Below are positions 15,896 through 24,900 of a stretch of 34,757 nt of DNA, in pieces. The stretch comes from an uncultured Phycisphaerales bacterium (lineage in GTDB: Bacteria > Planctomycetota > Phycisphaerae > Phycisphaerales > UBA1924). The position numbers were made by a program, and so were the translations under genes. The stretch's first letter is position 1. Each line of letters starts with the position of its first letter. The notes under the pieces are model-generated. The model saw only the letters and a program-made list of their open reading frames with translations. It was not told the origin of the DNA and did no database searches. The DNA lies in assembly GCA_937858155.1 (NCBI GenBank), contig CALLYM010000182.1, positions 1 through 34,757 on the forward strand, written 5' to 3'.

Positions 15896-18709
15896 TTGCA
15901 GAACCGCCTCGAACGAATCCAGGAACTGCTCGACGAGGCGGTTGACCTCCCGCCGCGAGACCGCGCAGCGTTCGTGCGCGGACAGAGCGACGATGACCAT
16001 ATCACGACCGAAGTTCTGTCGCTGCTCGCCGCGTACACACGGGCGGATGCCTTGATGCCCGACGTCCCCCTGGGCGGCGTCGTTCCAGAGCTCTCCCTTG
16101 GCGAACACGTAGGTTCGTGCGTCGTTGAGGAACGCATCGGTGCGGGCGGTATGGGGGTGGTGTACCGTGCGCGTGACACGACGCTGCAGCGAGAGGTGGC
16201 GCTCAAGACAATTGCGGGCAATCGGCTCGCGGGCTCGCAGGGGTGGGCACGCCTAGAGCGGGAAGCGCGGGCACTGGCCGCGCTGAACCACCCGGGCATT
16301 GCGGCCATCCATGCCTTGGAGCGGATACAGGGTGGCGCGATCGTGCTGGTGCTCGAGTATGTCCCCGGGCCCACTCTCGCGGATCTCATGAAAGACGGAC
16401 GGATCTCGGTGGAACGCGCCGTGGCGGTCGCGGGGAGCATCGCGCAGGCGTTGGGCGCCGCGCACGCCGCGGGAATCATCCACCGTGACCTCAAACCGGC
16501 GAACATCAAGCTGGACGGTGAGTCTCGAGCCAAGCTCCTGGACTTTGGACTTGCCAAGGACACGGGCGCGGCGACCGACGCCGGAGCGACGATCGAGGGC
16601 GTGGTGATGGGTACGGCGTCGTACATGAGCCCCGAGCAAGCGAGGGGACACCATGTTGACGAGCGCACCGACATCTGGGCGTGGGGGTGTGTCGTCTTTG
16701 AGATGCTCGCCGGTGCACAGGCATTCCGCGGCGACACGCCTTCAGATTGCATCGCGAACGTGCTGACGCGGGAGCCTGATTGGTCGCTGCTCCCCCCGGA
16801 AACGCCCGCACACGTTCCCACGCTCCTGCGACGCTGCCTGCAGAAGAACGCCGACGAGCGGTGGCATTCCATCGCGGACGTGCGGCTGGAATTACAGCAT
16901 CCACACGCCGCGTCCCAGGGCGTACAGGTTTCTCGGCGGCGGGCCCTGCAAGTGGGAACGCTCCTCGCGGGCGGTCTTGCGGTGGGTGGCGGGCTCGGGT
17001 ACTTCCTCGGGCAGAGGGGCAGGAATTCCCGCGCATCGTGGCCGGTCCGATTCCGCATAGACCTCAGTCCCCGGGCCCTGGTGACAAGCCCGCCCGGCGC
17101 GTTCAGCATTTCGCCCAACGGAAGGGCCGTGCTCGTCACGTGTGAGGAGTCTCGCAACACTCCTGGTACGCTCTGGCTTCACCGGTTGGACGGGGCGAGC
17201 GCGGAGGAACTGCCCAATTCCCAGTTTTCATGGGCGATGTGCTTCTCACCCGACGGGGCCCTGTTCGCCCGTAGCCAGGTGGGCAAGGCGATCGAGGTGC
17301 GGCGGATTTCGGATGGAACGACACAGACGTATGAATCGTCCGAGTATGAGCCGCGCGGCATGACATGGGTGGACGCTGGTTCGATCGTTCTTGCTGCGTC
17401 CGCATCCGGCGTGCTGCAGAGACTCGACCTTCGCACCGGTGCGACGTCGACCGTCACCACTCTTGATACTGTCCGGGGCGAGCACGCGCACATCCAGCCC
17501 TGCGCGATTCCAGGAAGGCGTGCGGTGCTGTTCACGTGCCTGTCAGAAGACCCGACCACCCGCCGGTTCCAGCAGGCTCTTCACGCCGTGGACCTCGCGA
17601 CCGGGGCGCGCACTGTCGTGCTGGAGAACGCATACCGACCTCGGATCGTTGGCGAGGGCACGCTTGTGTTCGCACGGGGCACGAGCATTCGCCGCGTCCG
17701 ATTCGATGCGCGCAGCTTCCGCGTCCTCGGCGACAGCTCGGAGATCGCGACGCTGGCGACAGCGGAAGAAGCCATGCCGTACGCCCGCTTCGACGCCTCT
17801 CCCGGCGGGGTTGTTGTGCTCGACCCGTGCCCCAGGAACTTTGAGAATTCTCAGGTATCTTTCCAGCCGTTCGGGGGCGCTGAAAAGGCTGTCGTGCGGA
17901 CCGGCCCCGAGGGCGTAGGCATCGACGTGGCAAGGGACGAACGCACCATCGTGGTGGCCCAAGGGTGGGAGAAGTATGCGATCGTTGTCTACTACCTGGA
18001 GGCTCAGAACAGCCGGTGGCTTGGCGAACGTTCGACGCCCGCCCTGAACCCTCTGCTCTCCCCGGACGCACGTACCGTGGTCTACTCCGAGCAGACCTCG
18101 CCCACGTCCACACGAATCATGATCGCCCCGACGGACACCAGCACGCCCCCTCGCGTACTGGTGGAGCGCGAGGGAGCTACGGCGCTGCTCCCGTCGTCCT
18201 TCAGCCCCGACGGCGCGTGGCTTTACTTCACCGCCACCCTGCAGGGATCCCTGCCCGACCTCTACCGCGTGCAGGTCGCAAGCCCGGGCGAGTTCCAGCG
18301 TGTGCTCCCCGATGAGGGACGGATCAAGCGCATGTCACCGGCGCTCAGCCCCGATGGCGCGCTGCTCGCGTTCACCTCTACCATCGGCGGCGACACGGGG
18401 CTGTACCTCGCCCGCGCACCGGACTTTGCCCAGCGTGTGCGTGCCTCCAAACGTCTGGGTATGCGCCCGCAGTGGTCCGCGGATGGACGGTTTCTCTTCT
18501 ACATTGACTTTGAGAACCTCCACCGGGTGGAGGTCACTCGCGAGCCGACGCTCAGCGTCTCCGAGCCGCAGGTGGTCGCGGCCAACATTGCCAATTCTGC
18601 TTTCCGTGTTGCTCCATCGGGCACCGGTGTGTACCTGTGTTCCCCGCCTGGTGGCAGGGATGCCCGCGCCACGACGCTGGAGGTCATCACGGGCCTGGGT
18701 TGGAGTTAG
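15896..18709 (+). CDS. Hanks-type Ser/Thr protein kinase with C-terminal beta-propeller
   Basis: A 937-residue membrane protein kinase. It starts at TTG 15896: AGGAGG at 15882-15887 sits 8 nt ahead, inside the end of the sigma gene, and the stop of that gene is 3 bp away, so the two are coupled. An N-terminal helical region (1-70) typical of sigma-linked kinases precedes the kinase domain (about 74-335), which has all key residues: Gly-rich loop 82-87, Lys104, His196-Arg-Asp198, Asn203, Asp216-Phe-Gly and an SPEQ segment near 245. A single TM helix lies at about 353-372. Residues 390-937 are WD40-like/TolB-like propeller repeats ('SISPNGRAV', 'CFSPDGALF', 'SFSPDGAWLYFTA', 'ALSPDGALLAFTS') and probably sense an outside signal. 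The kinase probably controls the sigma factor. It ends 6 bp from the convergent dnaE2 stop. Confidence 0.93.
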   Translation: MQNRLERIQELLDEAVDLPPRDRAAFVRGQSDDDHITTEVLSLLAAYTRADALMPDVPLGGVVPELSLGEHVGSCVVEERIGAGGMGVVYRARDTTLQREVALKTIAGNRLAGSQGWARLEREARALAALNHPGIAAIHALERIQGGAIVLVLEYVPGPTLADLMKDGRISVERAVAVAGSIAQALGAAHAAGIIHRDLKPANIKLDGESRAKLLDFGLAKDTGAATDAGATIEGVVMGTASYMSPEQARGHHVDERTDIWAWGCVVFEMLAGAQAFRGDTPSDCIANVLTREPDWSLLPPETPAHVPTLLRRCLQKNADERWHSIADVRLELQHPHAASQGVQVSRRRALQVGTLLAGGLAVGGGLGYFLGQRGRNSRASWPVRFRIDLSPRALVTSPPGAFSISPNGRAVLVTCEESRNTPGTLWLHRLDGASAEELPNSQFSWAMCFSPDGALFARSQVGKAIEVRRISDGTTQTYESSEYEPRGMTWVDAGSIVLAASASGVLQRLDLRTGATSTVTTLDTVRGEHAHIQPCAIPGRRAVLFTCLSEDPTTRRFQQALHAVDLATGARTVVLENAYRPRIVGEGTLVFARGTSIRRVRFDARSFRVLGDSSEIATLATAEEAMPYARFDASPGGVVVLDPCPRNFENSQVSFQPFGGAEKAVVRTGPEGVGIDVARDERTIVVAQGWEKYAIVVYYLEAQNSRWLGERSTPALNPLLSPDARTVVYSEQTSPTSTRIMIAPTDTSTPPRVLVEREGATALLPSSFSPDGAWLYFTATLQGSLPDLYRVQVASPGEFQRVLPDEGRIKRMSPALSPDGALLAFTSTIGGDTGLYLARAPDFAQRVRASKRLGMRPQWSADGRFLFYIDFENLHRVEVTREPTLSVSEPQVVAANIANSAFRVAPSGTGVYLCSPPGGRDARATTLEVITGLGWS

Positions 18710-18715
18710 CGTGCG

Positions 18716-21700
18716 TTAGTGAAAGTCTCGCGACCTGGAGCGGACCCGCGGGAGGTAGTCATCGGCGCTCGCCGCGTGCGATACATGGACGTGGACCACA
18801 TCGCCCTCCCTCTGGACCGTGCCTCGCACCACGAGCGTTGTGCTGAGCCGCACGGCCTTGCGGTACTGCTCGAACGTCGTGCTCCAGAGGATGAGGTTGG
18901 CGACGCCCGTCTCGTCCTCGAGCGTGATGAAGACGACGCCCGAGGCGGTGCCGGGCCGCTGACGCACGAGGACGAGGCCCGCGACACGGACCCGAGCCCC
19001 GTTCGGCGTGCGCTGCGCGTCATGCAACTGTGCGCACGGGACCGCGCCCATCTTTGTCAGGCGCTCTCGGATGAACGCCACGGGGTGCGAACGAAGCGAA
19101 AGACCGACCGCGCGGTAGTCGTGCGCCACCTGCCGTTCGGGTGGGATTGACGGCAGCTCAAGCGGTCTTTCACTGCTTTCTTCCGCCCCTTCGAACAAAG
19201 GCAGTGGTTCATCGCGCAGCAGCCGCGCGTGCCACAACGCCTGCTGACGCTGCAGCCCCATCGATGAGAACGCGTCGGCACTCGCCAGTTGACGGAAAGT
19301 CATGGCGGTTGCCCCACTCCGCCGCCACAGGTCCAGCATCGAGGACGCGGCCCCATGCGTGCGGACGGCGTGGCTGATCTTGCTCGCCTCGGGCTCACGG
19401 GCGCCGCTGACAAGACGCATCCCAAGCCTGAGCGCTGGACAACCGCCTTTCACCACTTCCACCGCGCAGTCCCATCCGCTGAAGTTTACATCGACTGGGC
19501 GTACCGCAACACCGTGTTCCTTTGCGTCCCGCACCAGCTGTGCCGGCGCGTAGAAGCCCATGGGCTGGCTGTTGATGATCGCCGCGGCGAATGCCGCCGG
19601 GTGGTGACGCTTTAGCCACGCCGATACGTACACCAGAAGGGCAAAGCTCGCGGCATGACTCTCTGGAAATCCGTACTCCGAAAACCCCTTGATCTGTTCG
19701 AAGCACCGCTCGGCGAACTCCTTTGGGTACCCGCGGGAGAGCATCCCTTCGATGAGCTGGCCGCCGAATCGGTAGATGAGATCGCCCTTACGCTTCCACG
19801 CGGCCATGGCGCGTCGTAGGGAGTCCGCTTGGCCCGGTGTAAAGCCGGCAGCGACGATCGCCAGCTGCATCGCCTGCTCCTGGAAGAGCGGTACGCCCAG
19901 GGTGCGGCCGAGCACTTCTCGCACGGCATCGTTGGGGAATGTCACCTGCTCCTCCCCGGCGCGCCGGCGGAGGTATGGGTGCACCATGTCGCCCTGGATC
20001 GGCCCGGGCCGGACGATGGCGACCTCAATCACCAGGTCATAAAAGCACGCCGGTCGCAGGCGCGGAAGCATGGACATCTGTGCGCGGCTCTCGATCTGAA
20101 AAACACCGATGGTGTCGGCCTTCTGGATCATGGCGTATGTGGCAGGGTCCTCGGCCGGGATCGTGTGCAGTTCGATCGGGCGCCCGCCGATGTGGTGCGC
20201 CGGGTCGGCGTTCACGAGCGCCAGGCACTTGCGGATGGCGGTCAACATACCCAGCCCCAGCACATCGACCTTGAGCATGCCGGCTGCATCGACATCATCC
20301 TTGTCCCATTCGATGACGGTGCGGCCGGGCATTGAGGCGTTCTCAACGGGGACGAGCTCGCAGAGTGGGGTGCGGGTGATGACAAACCCGCCCACGTGCT
20401 GGGAGAGATGGCGTGGGAAGCCCAGTATCTCGCCCGTCAGGCGTGCAAGCCATTGCAGGGTTGGGTCCGTGGGGTTCAGGCCCAGGGCGCGGAGCTGGTG
20501 GGGGGCGATCGCCCCCTGGTCCCACCAGTCGCCATCCTTTGCAAGCTTGTCCACAAGGTCTCGCGATAGGCCCAGCGCCCTGCCCACGTCGCGCACCGCA
20601 CTCCTACGGCGGTATGAGATCACTTCTGCCGTGAGCGCCGCCCGCTCCCTTCCATACTTGCGGTAAATGTACTGGATGACATCCTCGCGGCGCTCGTGCT
20701 CGAAGTCGATGTCGATATCGGGCGGCTCGTTCCGCTCCTTGCTGATGAAGCGCTCAAAGAGCAGGCTCACGCGTTCAGGGTCGACCGATGTCACACCCAG
20801 GCAGTAACACACAGCGGAATTGGCCGCGGCGCCGCGTCCTTGGCAGAGGATGGGCCCCGCCCATCCACTGAGCACTTCCCCGTCGATCTGCTCTTGTCCT
20901 GAACGTGCAAACCGCACAAGGTCGTAGACAGTGAGGAAGTACGCCGGGTAATTCAATTCTGCGATGAGGGCGAGTTCGTTCTCGATCTGCCTCCGGACCT
21001 TTGCGGGCACGCCCTCCGGGTATCGGTCGGCGGCGCCCTGCCACGTCAGGGTGGCCAGGTGCTGCTGGGGTGTGGCGCCGGGCGGGACAATCTCGTCCGG
21101 GTATTCGTACCGCAGTTCATCAAGGGAGAACCCCCCCGCGCGTTCAGCAATCTGGACCGTGCGTTTCAACGCGTGCGGCATGTCTTGGAAGAGCCGGTGC
21201 ATTTCGTCCGCGGGTTTGAGGTGCCGTTCAGCGTTGGCGAGCAGCCGGTAGCCGGCTTCGGACAGCGTGCAGCCATGGCGTATACATACCAGTACGTCCT
21301 GGAGCATCCGGCGCTCTGCGGAGTGATAGTGGACATCGTTGGTCACCACCAGGGGAACTCGTGACAACTCGGACAGTGATGCGGCGAACGCACCGCGCGC
21401 CGCGTCATCCTGCGCGTAGGTGCGTGTAATCGCGAGGGAGAGCCGATCGTCGTCAAAGTGCTGGGAGAGCTCTGCAAGGAGCGCGAGGGGACCGTGACGC
21501 TGGGCGGTATCGATGCCATCAGGTACGGTGCCGGTATACCGAAGAACGGCCATCAGCGATGCGTGCGAGCGGACAACATCAGCGATGGTGAGGTGGCACT
21601 CGCCTTTGGGGGCGCGCAGTTTGCCGGTGGTGAGCAGGCGGCAGAGGTTCCGATAGCCCGCCATGCAGGTGGGGTAGAGGAACACCGACCAGCCAGGCGC

Positions 21701-22048
21701 ATCGGTGGGCGCCACACGGGCCCCCACGAGAAAGCGGGTGCATGGAGTGCCCGGGTTCTTGGCTGCTGTTTCCTGGAGCTGCTTCGCGGCGACATGCGCC
21801 CGCACGATGCCCGCGAGGGAGTGCAAGTCCGTGACCGCAACCGCCTGATGCCCGAGCGCGGCGGCCGCCGTGACAAGTTCTTCCGGATGGCTAGCGCCGG
21901 TCAGAAACGTGTAATTGCTCGTGCAGCAGAGCTCTGCATACGCACAGCAGTGGGCAGCATGCCCCGGGTAGTGAGCGGCCGGTGTGCTGTTTTCTGTGCC
22001 CGCGCGGAAGGGGTGGGGCACGAGCTTGGGAAACTCATTCTCGGGCAT
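18716..22048 (-). CDS. dnaE2: Error-prone DNA polymerase DnaE2 (ImuC)
   Basis: A 1110-residue C-family polymerase that extends past DNA lesions in damage-induced mutagenesis. ATG 22048 is chosen: AAGGGAC lies upstream, the imuB stop is 10 bp before it, and the frame to 22156 would run into imuB. The N-terminal PHP domain starts at 'AELCCTSNYTFLTGASHPEE' with Asp74 and His76 of TDLHSLAGIVRAH. The polymerase core has PDIDIDF with Asp446 and Asp448, and the third acidic residue Asp595 in LKVDVLGLGML. A helix-hairpin-helix region follows, and the C-terminus is an OB fold ('RVAGLVLVRQRPGTASGVVF'). The length matches DnaE2 and not the replicative DnaE. It is the last gene of the imuA-imuB-dnaE2 operon. 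Confidence 0.95.
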   Translation of the reverse strand: MPENEFPKLVPHPFRAGTENSTPAAHYPGHAAHCCAYAELCCTSNYTFLTGASHPEELVTAAAALGHQAVAVTDLHSLAGIVRAHVAAKQLQETAAKNPGTPCTRFLVGARVAPTDAPGWSVFLYPTCMAGYRNLCRLLTTGKLRAPKGECHLTIADVVRSHASLMAVLRYTGTVPDGIDTAQRHGPLALLAELSQHFDDDRLSLAITRTYAQDDAARGAFAASLSELSRVPLVVTNDVHYHSAERRMLQDVLVCIRHGCTLSEAGYRLLANAERHLKPADEMHRLFQDMPHALKRTVQIAERAGGFSLDELRYEYPDEIVPPGATPQQHLATLTWQGAADRYPEGVPAKVRRQIENELALIAELNYPAYFLTVYDLVRFARSGQEQIDGEVLSGWAGPILCQGRGAAANSAVCYCLGVTSVDPERVSLLFERFISKERNEPPDIDIDFEHERREDVIQYIYRKYGRERAALTAEVISYRRRSAVRDVGRALGLSRDLVDKLAKDGDWWDQGAIAPHQLRALGLNPTDPTLQWLARLTGEILGFPRHLSQHVGGFVITRTPLCELVPVENASMPGRTVIEWDKDDVDAAGMLKVDVLGLGMLTAIRKCLALVNADPAHHIGGRPIELHTIPAEDPATYAMIQKADTIGVFQIESRAQMSMLPRLRPACFYDLVIEVAIVRPGPIQGDMVHPYLRRRAGEEQVTFPNDAVREVLGRTLGVPLFQEQAMQLAIVAAGFTPGQADSLRRAMAAWKRKGDLIYRFGGQLIEGMLSRGYPKEFAERCFEQIKGFSEYGFPESHAASFALLVYVSAWLKRHHPAAFAAAIINSQPMGFYAPAQLVRDAKEHGVAVRPVDVNFSGWDCAVEVVKGGCPALRLGMRLVSGAREPEASKISHAVRTHGAASSMLDLWRRSGATAMTFRQLASADAFSSMGLQRQQALWHARLLRDEPLPLFEGAEESSERPLELPSIPPERQVAHDYRAVGLSLRSHPVAFIRERLTKMGAVPCAQLHDAQRTPNGARVRVAGLVLVRQRPGTASGVVFITLEDETGVANLILWSTTFEQYRKAVRLSTTLVVRGTVQREGDVVHVHVSHAASADDYLPRVRSRSRDFH

Positions 22049-22058
22049 GATTGTCCCT

Positions 22059-23648
22059 TCAGGCCCACTCTCCGTGAACAAACCAGTTCGGCGTGCCAAC
22101 CTGCCTGCAGACAAACAACCATCGCCCCTCCTCGGTCTGAGCGGCGTAGTACGCACGGTCGGGCGGCACTCCCGCCATGCCGGCGTGACGCGCCCCTGCG
22201 TGCCACCATTCTGCGCTGACGTACTCCGGACCCGAGCAGCCTGTGATGACGTGCTGCCTGCCCCGCCAGAGAAGGCTCAGCAATGGGCCGTCGGGTGTGA
22301 GTGAAACGACACCCGCCGGCTCAGGGGATTGATAGAGAAGCGCGGGGCGATCTGAGCACGGGTGTGTGGCGACAGTCTCCACTGAAGGCAAGCGTTCTAT
22401 CGCCGGCACATAGCGGTACGCGCGCTCCGGAATGTAGGATTGCACCAGGCACCCTCTTGTGATGTTGTCGGAACGGAGTCGCTCTATGAGAGTGTCGACG
22501 AGCTCACCCAGGGCGGTATCGTGAGCCGCTGCGTTGCGTGCACCAAGCGCCGGGCTGCTCGTCTGCTGGTGGCGAGTGCGCGCGGTCTGCGCAGCGACCA
22601 TCGTGATGCCATCCACCCCGCGTCCAATGTCCGCACGCTCCAGGCGAACTTCCACCAGCTTCCATATATGGTTGACGCTTGCGCTGGGGCAGCTGAGGAG
22701 GACTTCGACACATTCGGGGGCTCCATGCGGGCGGTTCAGTGTCATCTTCAGCTTCCGGACGCCGCGCTGGGCATGTTTGAGTTGCGTGACAAGGTCCGTC
22801 AGCACGCGCCGTGCGGCGGCGTGGACTGATTCCGCGTGGTCGGTTGGGCCATCAAACTCAAGGCTGGACTGCAGCGCCGGCTTTGGCTGGACAGGGGTGA
22901 TCGATCGGGGAGCCGCTGCGCGTCCTAAAGCCTGATCGAGGTGCTCAAGCACTTCCGTGCCATAACGTGCGGCGACCCCGTGACGCGGGAGGGCTTGCAG
23001 CTCGCGTATGGTGTCGATGCCCACCTCCGCAAGGGCGGCGATGGTTTCCTCATCCGTGTGCAGCGCCGCCACGGGGAGGTCCGCCAGCGCGATCGCTTCA
23101 CTGCCTTCCGCCACGCTTGTCAGCCGCTCTTGCCCGAACCGAGCAACCGCCCACGCGCAGGCGAATGTCGCTGCGCCCGCCACCCGCGTCGCAAAGCCAA
23201 GACGCCGCAGCCCTGAAGCGACCTTCCGAACAAGGTGTGCCCCGTCCTTGTGCACCCGTTCGGTGCCTCTCATGTCCAACAGAATGCCATCGTCGCCGTC
23301 TGGCGCAGCAAGGGGCGTGTACCTCAGCGCCCAGCACGCGAGGGTGTGAAGCGCAGCGGCATCCCTCGCGGGCTCGTGGGCATGCATGACCAGCCGCGCC
23401 CGTGAAGGCAGGAACGACCTCGCCTGCGCAACGTCCATCCCTTCCATCAGGCCGCGTCGGGTGGAGTTCGCACAGCACCGTGCCACCAACTCGCGCCCCG
23501 CGATGACGCGGGTGAGCACGATAAAAGGAATGGTGCTGTGCGGGCCATGCCCGTGCTTACCCAGTACACCGGCCTGCTCTCTGTCCAGCTTCCGTTTGAC
23601 CAGGTCTGTTGCGAATGTCGGTAACCACACGGAGAGTGCGCGCCCCAT
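22059..23648 (-). CDS. imuB: ImuB, Y-family polymerase-like mutagenesis protein
   Basis: A 529-residue Y-family-like protein that bridges DnaE2, ImuA and the sliding clamp. In characterised ImuB proteins it has no polymerase activity of its own. ATG 23648 is chosen because it gives the family N-terminus (MGRALSVWLPTFATDLVKR), with a GTGGAG site upstream; the frame is open further back but that part lies in imuA and reads as noise. The Y-family palm/fingers region spans about 1-200, with LLDMRG where active polymerases carry catalytic acids, then a helix-hairpin-helix segment ('LAEVGIDTIRELQALPRHGV'), a little-finger domain from about 260, and the ImuB-specific C-terminus ('GPEYVSAEWWH', YYAAQTEEGRWLFVCRQ, WFVHGEWA). 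Its first 92 bp overlap imuA. Confidence 0.93.
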   Translation of the reverse strand: MGRALSVWLPTFATDLVKRKLDREQAGVLGKHGHGPHSTIPFIVLTRVIAGRELVARCCANSTRRGLMEGMDVAQARSFLPSRARLVMHAHEPARDAAALHTLACWALRYTPLAAPDGDDGILLDMRGTERVHKDGAHLVRKVASGLRRLGFATRVAGAATFACAWAVARFGQERLTSVAEGSEAIALADLPVAALHTDEETIAALAEVGIDTIRELQALPRHGVAARYGTEVLEHLDQALGRAAAPRSITPVQPKPALQSSLEFDGPTDHAESVHAAARRVLTDLVTQLKHAQRGVRKLKMTLNRPHGAPECVEVLLSCPSASVNHIWKLVEVRLERADIGRGVDGITMVAAQTARTRHQQTSSPALGARNAAAHDTALGELVDTLIERLRSDNITRGCLVQSYIPERAYRYVPAIERLPSVETVATHPCSDRPALLYQSPEPAGVVSLTPDGPLLSLLWRGRQHVITGCSGPEYVSAEWWHAGARHAGMAGVPPDRAYYAAQTEEGRWLFVCRQVGTPNWFVHGEWA

Positions 23649-24402
23649 GATCACACTCCACAATCCACGGGCGATCGGCGATCGCCCGTGCAGCAGGCTG
23701 CATTCCCTTGCAGCGCAGAAGTTCGACGCTCCAGCGCCGTGAAAGAGTGGGGGAGGGGGTAATCCGCACAAGCCAGCGGGTCGCGGCGGCTGATAGCACT
23801 GACCGCTCCCAGGGCGGGCGGGCAAGCACGCACAGGCCACCATTGGCTTGTGTCCCTGCCTTCGCAGCCAACTGCAGGCGGCGAGTGGCGCCCATGTCAA
23901 AGCCCGTGCCGTCGGCGATCACGAGGGCACACACGCCGCTCCGCAGCGACAGGTCCGTTGCCCAAAGACGTTCCGCAGGAGTCGTCGCGTTGACAAAGAG
24001 TGAAGAGCTCAGCAGCGCGTTCCACCCCCTGCAATCGCCTTTGTCGTGGACCGGTGAGACCAGCGCAGGTGGGGAGGGTGTGATCGTGCTGCCAATCCAA
24101 ACGACACAACCCGAAGGATGGTGACTCCCATTGCGTGCTGCGTGAGCCAGGTGAATGAGGAATGAGAGTGCCGGTACCCATAGTGCGCGGTTGCGTGGGT
24201 GACCGGCATTGTTCATGCCGGGATAGTCCACGCCAACCCACTCATGGACTGCACCTTGGGCGAGCCCGCCGCTTGGCAGGTGTGCATCGATGTCGGTAAG
24301 GCCGGTCGCCACTGTGCCTGTGGTGCCTTGTTCTGCAGTGAAACACTGCTGGCGCAACGCATCCAGTACAGCTGTTCGATTCAGGGGGGTTGACAGATAC
24401 AT
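23557..24402 (-). CDS. imuA: ImuA, RecA-like accessory protein of the mutagenesis cassette
   Basis: A 281-residue RecA/SulA-like protein, first gene of the translesion cassette. It has the family opening 'LRQQC...TGLTDIDAHLPSGGLAQGAVHEW', followed by a RecA-fold core: a hydrophobic strand CVVWIG, then 'ERLWATDLSLRSGVCALVIAD' and 'RRLQLAAKAGTQANGGLCVLA', and an end strand WIVECDHG. The Walker A motif is absent, as usual in ImuA. In characterised systems ImuA binds RecA and ImuB and is needed for damage-induced mutagenesis. The ATG at 24402 lies only about 5 nt downstream of the predicted transcription start and has no Shine-Dalgarno sequence, so the mRNA may be almost leaderless. The gene overlaps imuB by 92 bp in another frame. 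Confidence 0.85.
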   Translation of the reverse strand: MYLSTPLNRTAVLDALRQQCFTAEQGTTGTVATGLTDIDAHLPSGGLAQGAVHEWVGVDYPGMNNAGHPRNRALWVPALSFLIHLAHAARNGSHHPSGCVVWIGSTITPSPPALVSPVHDKGDCRGWNALLSSSLFVNATTPAERLWATDLSLRSGVCALVIADGTGFDMGATRRLQLAAKAGTQANGGLCVLARPPWERSVLSAAATRWLVRITPSPTLSRRWSVELLRCKGMQPAARAIADRPWIVECDHGARTLRVVTDIRNRPGQTEAGQRAGRCTG

Positions 24403-24441
24403 ACCAGACCGTTAGTATAATGGACGGGTATATATTGTCAA
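24390..24441. promoter_or_regulatory. Long imperfect palindrome, candidate SOS operator
   Basis: The plus strand from 24390 reads TTGACAGATACATACC and the minus strand from 24441 reads TTGACAATATATACCC. The arms differ by one base of length and two substitutions, with the centre at about 24415, in the -10 element. The outer arms cover the -35 box and the imuA start codon. A dimeric repressor such as LexA would be a natural ligand, but the sequence matches neither the E. coli nor the Bacillus LexA consensus. The plus strand also has TATAAT (24416-24421) 20 bp from its TTGACA, so weak divergent transcription is possible. Confidence 0.45.
24414..24441 (-). promoter_or_regulatory. Near-consensus sigma-70 promoter of imuA-imuB-dnaE2
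   Basis: On the minus strand TTGACA (24441-24436) and TATACT (24419-24414) are separated by 16 bp. This is a near-perfect sigma-70 promoter, unusual for this GC-rich window. It would start RNA at about 24407, some 5 nt before the imuA ATG. It lies inside the imperfect palindrome 24390-24441. A promoter this strong for a mutagenic cassette suggests tight repression. Confidence 0.65.
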
Positions 24442-24900
24442 GCGCATGTGGTGAGAGGCAACAGATGCGTCGACTTGGCACGTCATGCTCGCCCCAACTT
24501 CGCAGATTCCCTGGTGACCGCACAGACCATTCTGACAATTGTGAATGGGCATTTACCCCTTTTTTGGGTGGACCTGAATTCGGGCACATACATAACCCCA
24601 GAACAAACGATCCTGAGCGAACCAGAAAATGGAACTATTCCGATAATTATCCGTAACACTCTATTTAGTGAGTACTTACACATCCGTGCCGCTTCGCTTA
24701 GCGTGCCCCCTTTGGCCGATGGATGAAGCACGTCCCTCGGGACACAGACTGCTGCTCAGAATCTCTCCGGAAGTTATCGACACGCCCGTAGTCGCGCCCG
24801 TGAACCGCCGATATCTCTGCATGCCTGAGTCGTCCGCGCGAGTCGTTGTGCGCGGTTCGGGCGTGGTCGAGAGAGAGCAAGAGCCGGTAAGGAGTTCGTG
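24442..24900. other. AT-richer leader between imuA and the recombinase gene
   Basis: About 460 bp with noticeably lower GC than the rest of the window between about 24530 and 24680. No gene is certain. One frame at 24448-24726 on the plus strand (92 codons from GTG) reads as fairly ordinary protein ('DSLVTAQTILTIVNGHLPLF', 'NGTIPIIIRNTLFSEYLHIR') but has no ribosome site and no family I recognise. The opposite strand is also open at 24483-24731. It most likely contains the recombinase promoter and leader, or a small imported fragment. Confidence 0.4.

Noticed and set aside
15889..17160. 423-codon open frame on the minus strand
   Set aside because: Antisense to the Ser/Thr kinase domain. Ser/Arg/Ala-rich with no motif.
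24390..24441. dif-like recombination site next to the Xer gene
   Set aside because: The palindrome arms are about 20 bp apart, not 6-8, and the geometry fits a promoter/operator better.
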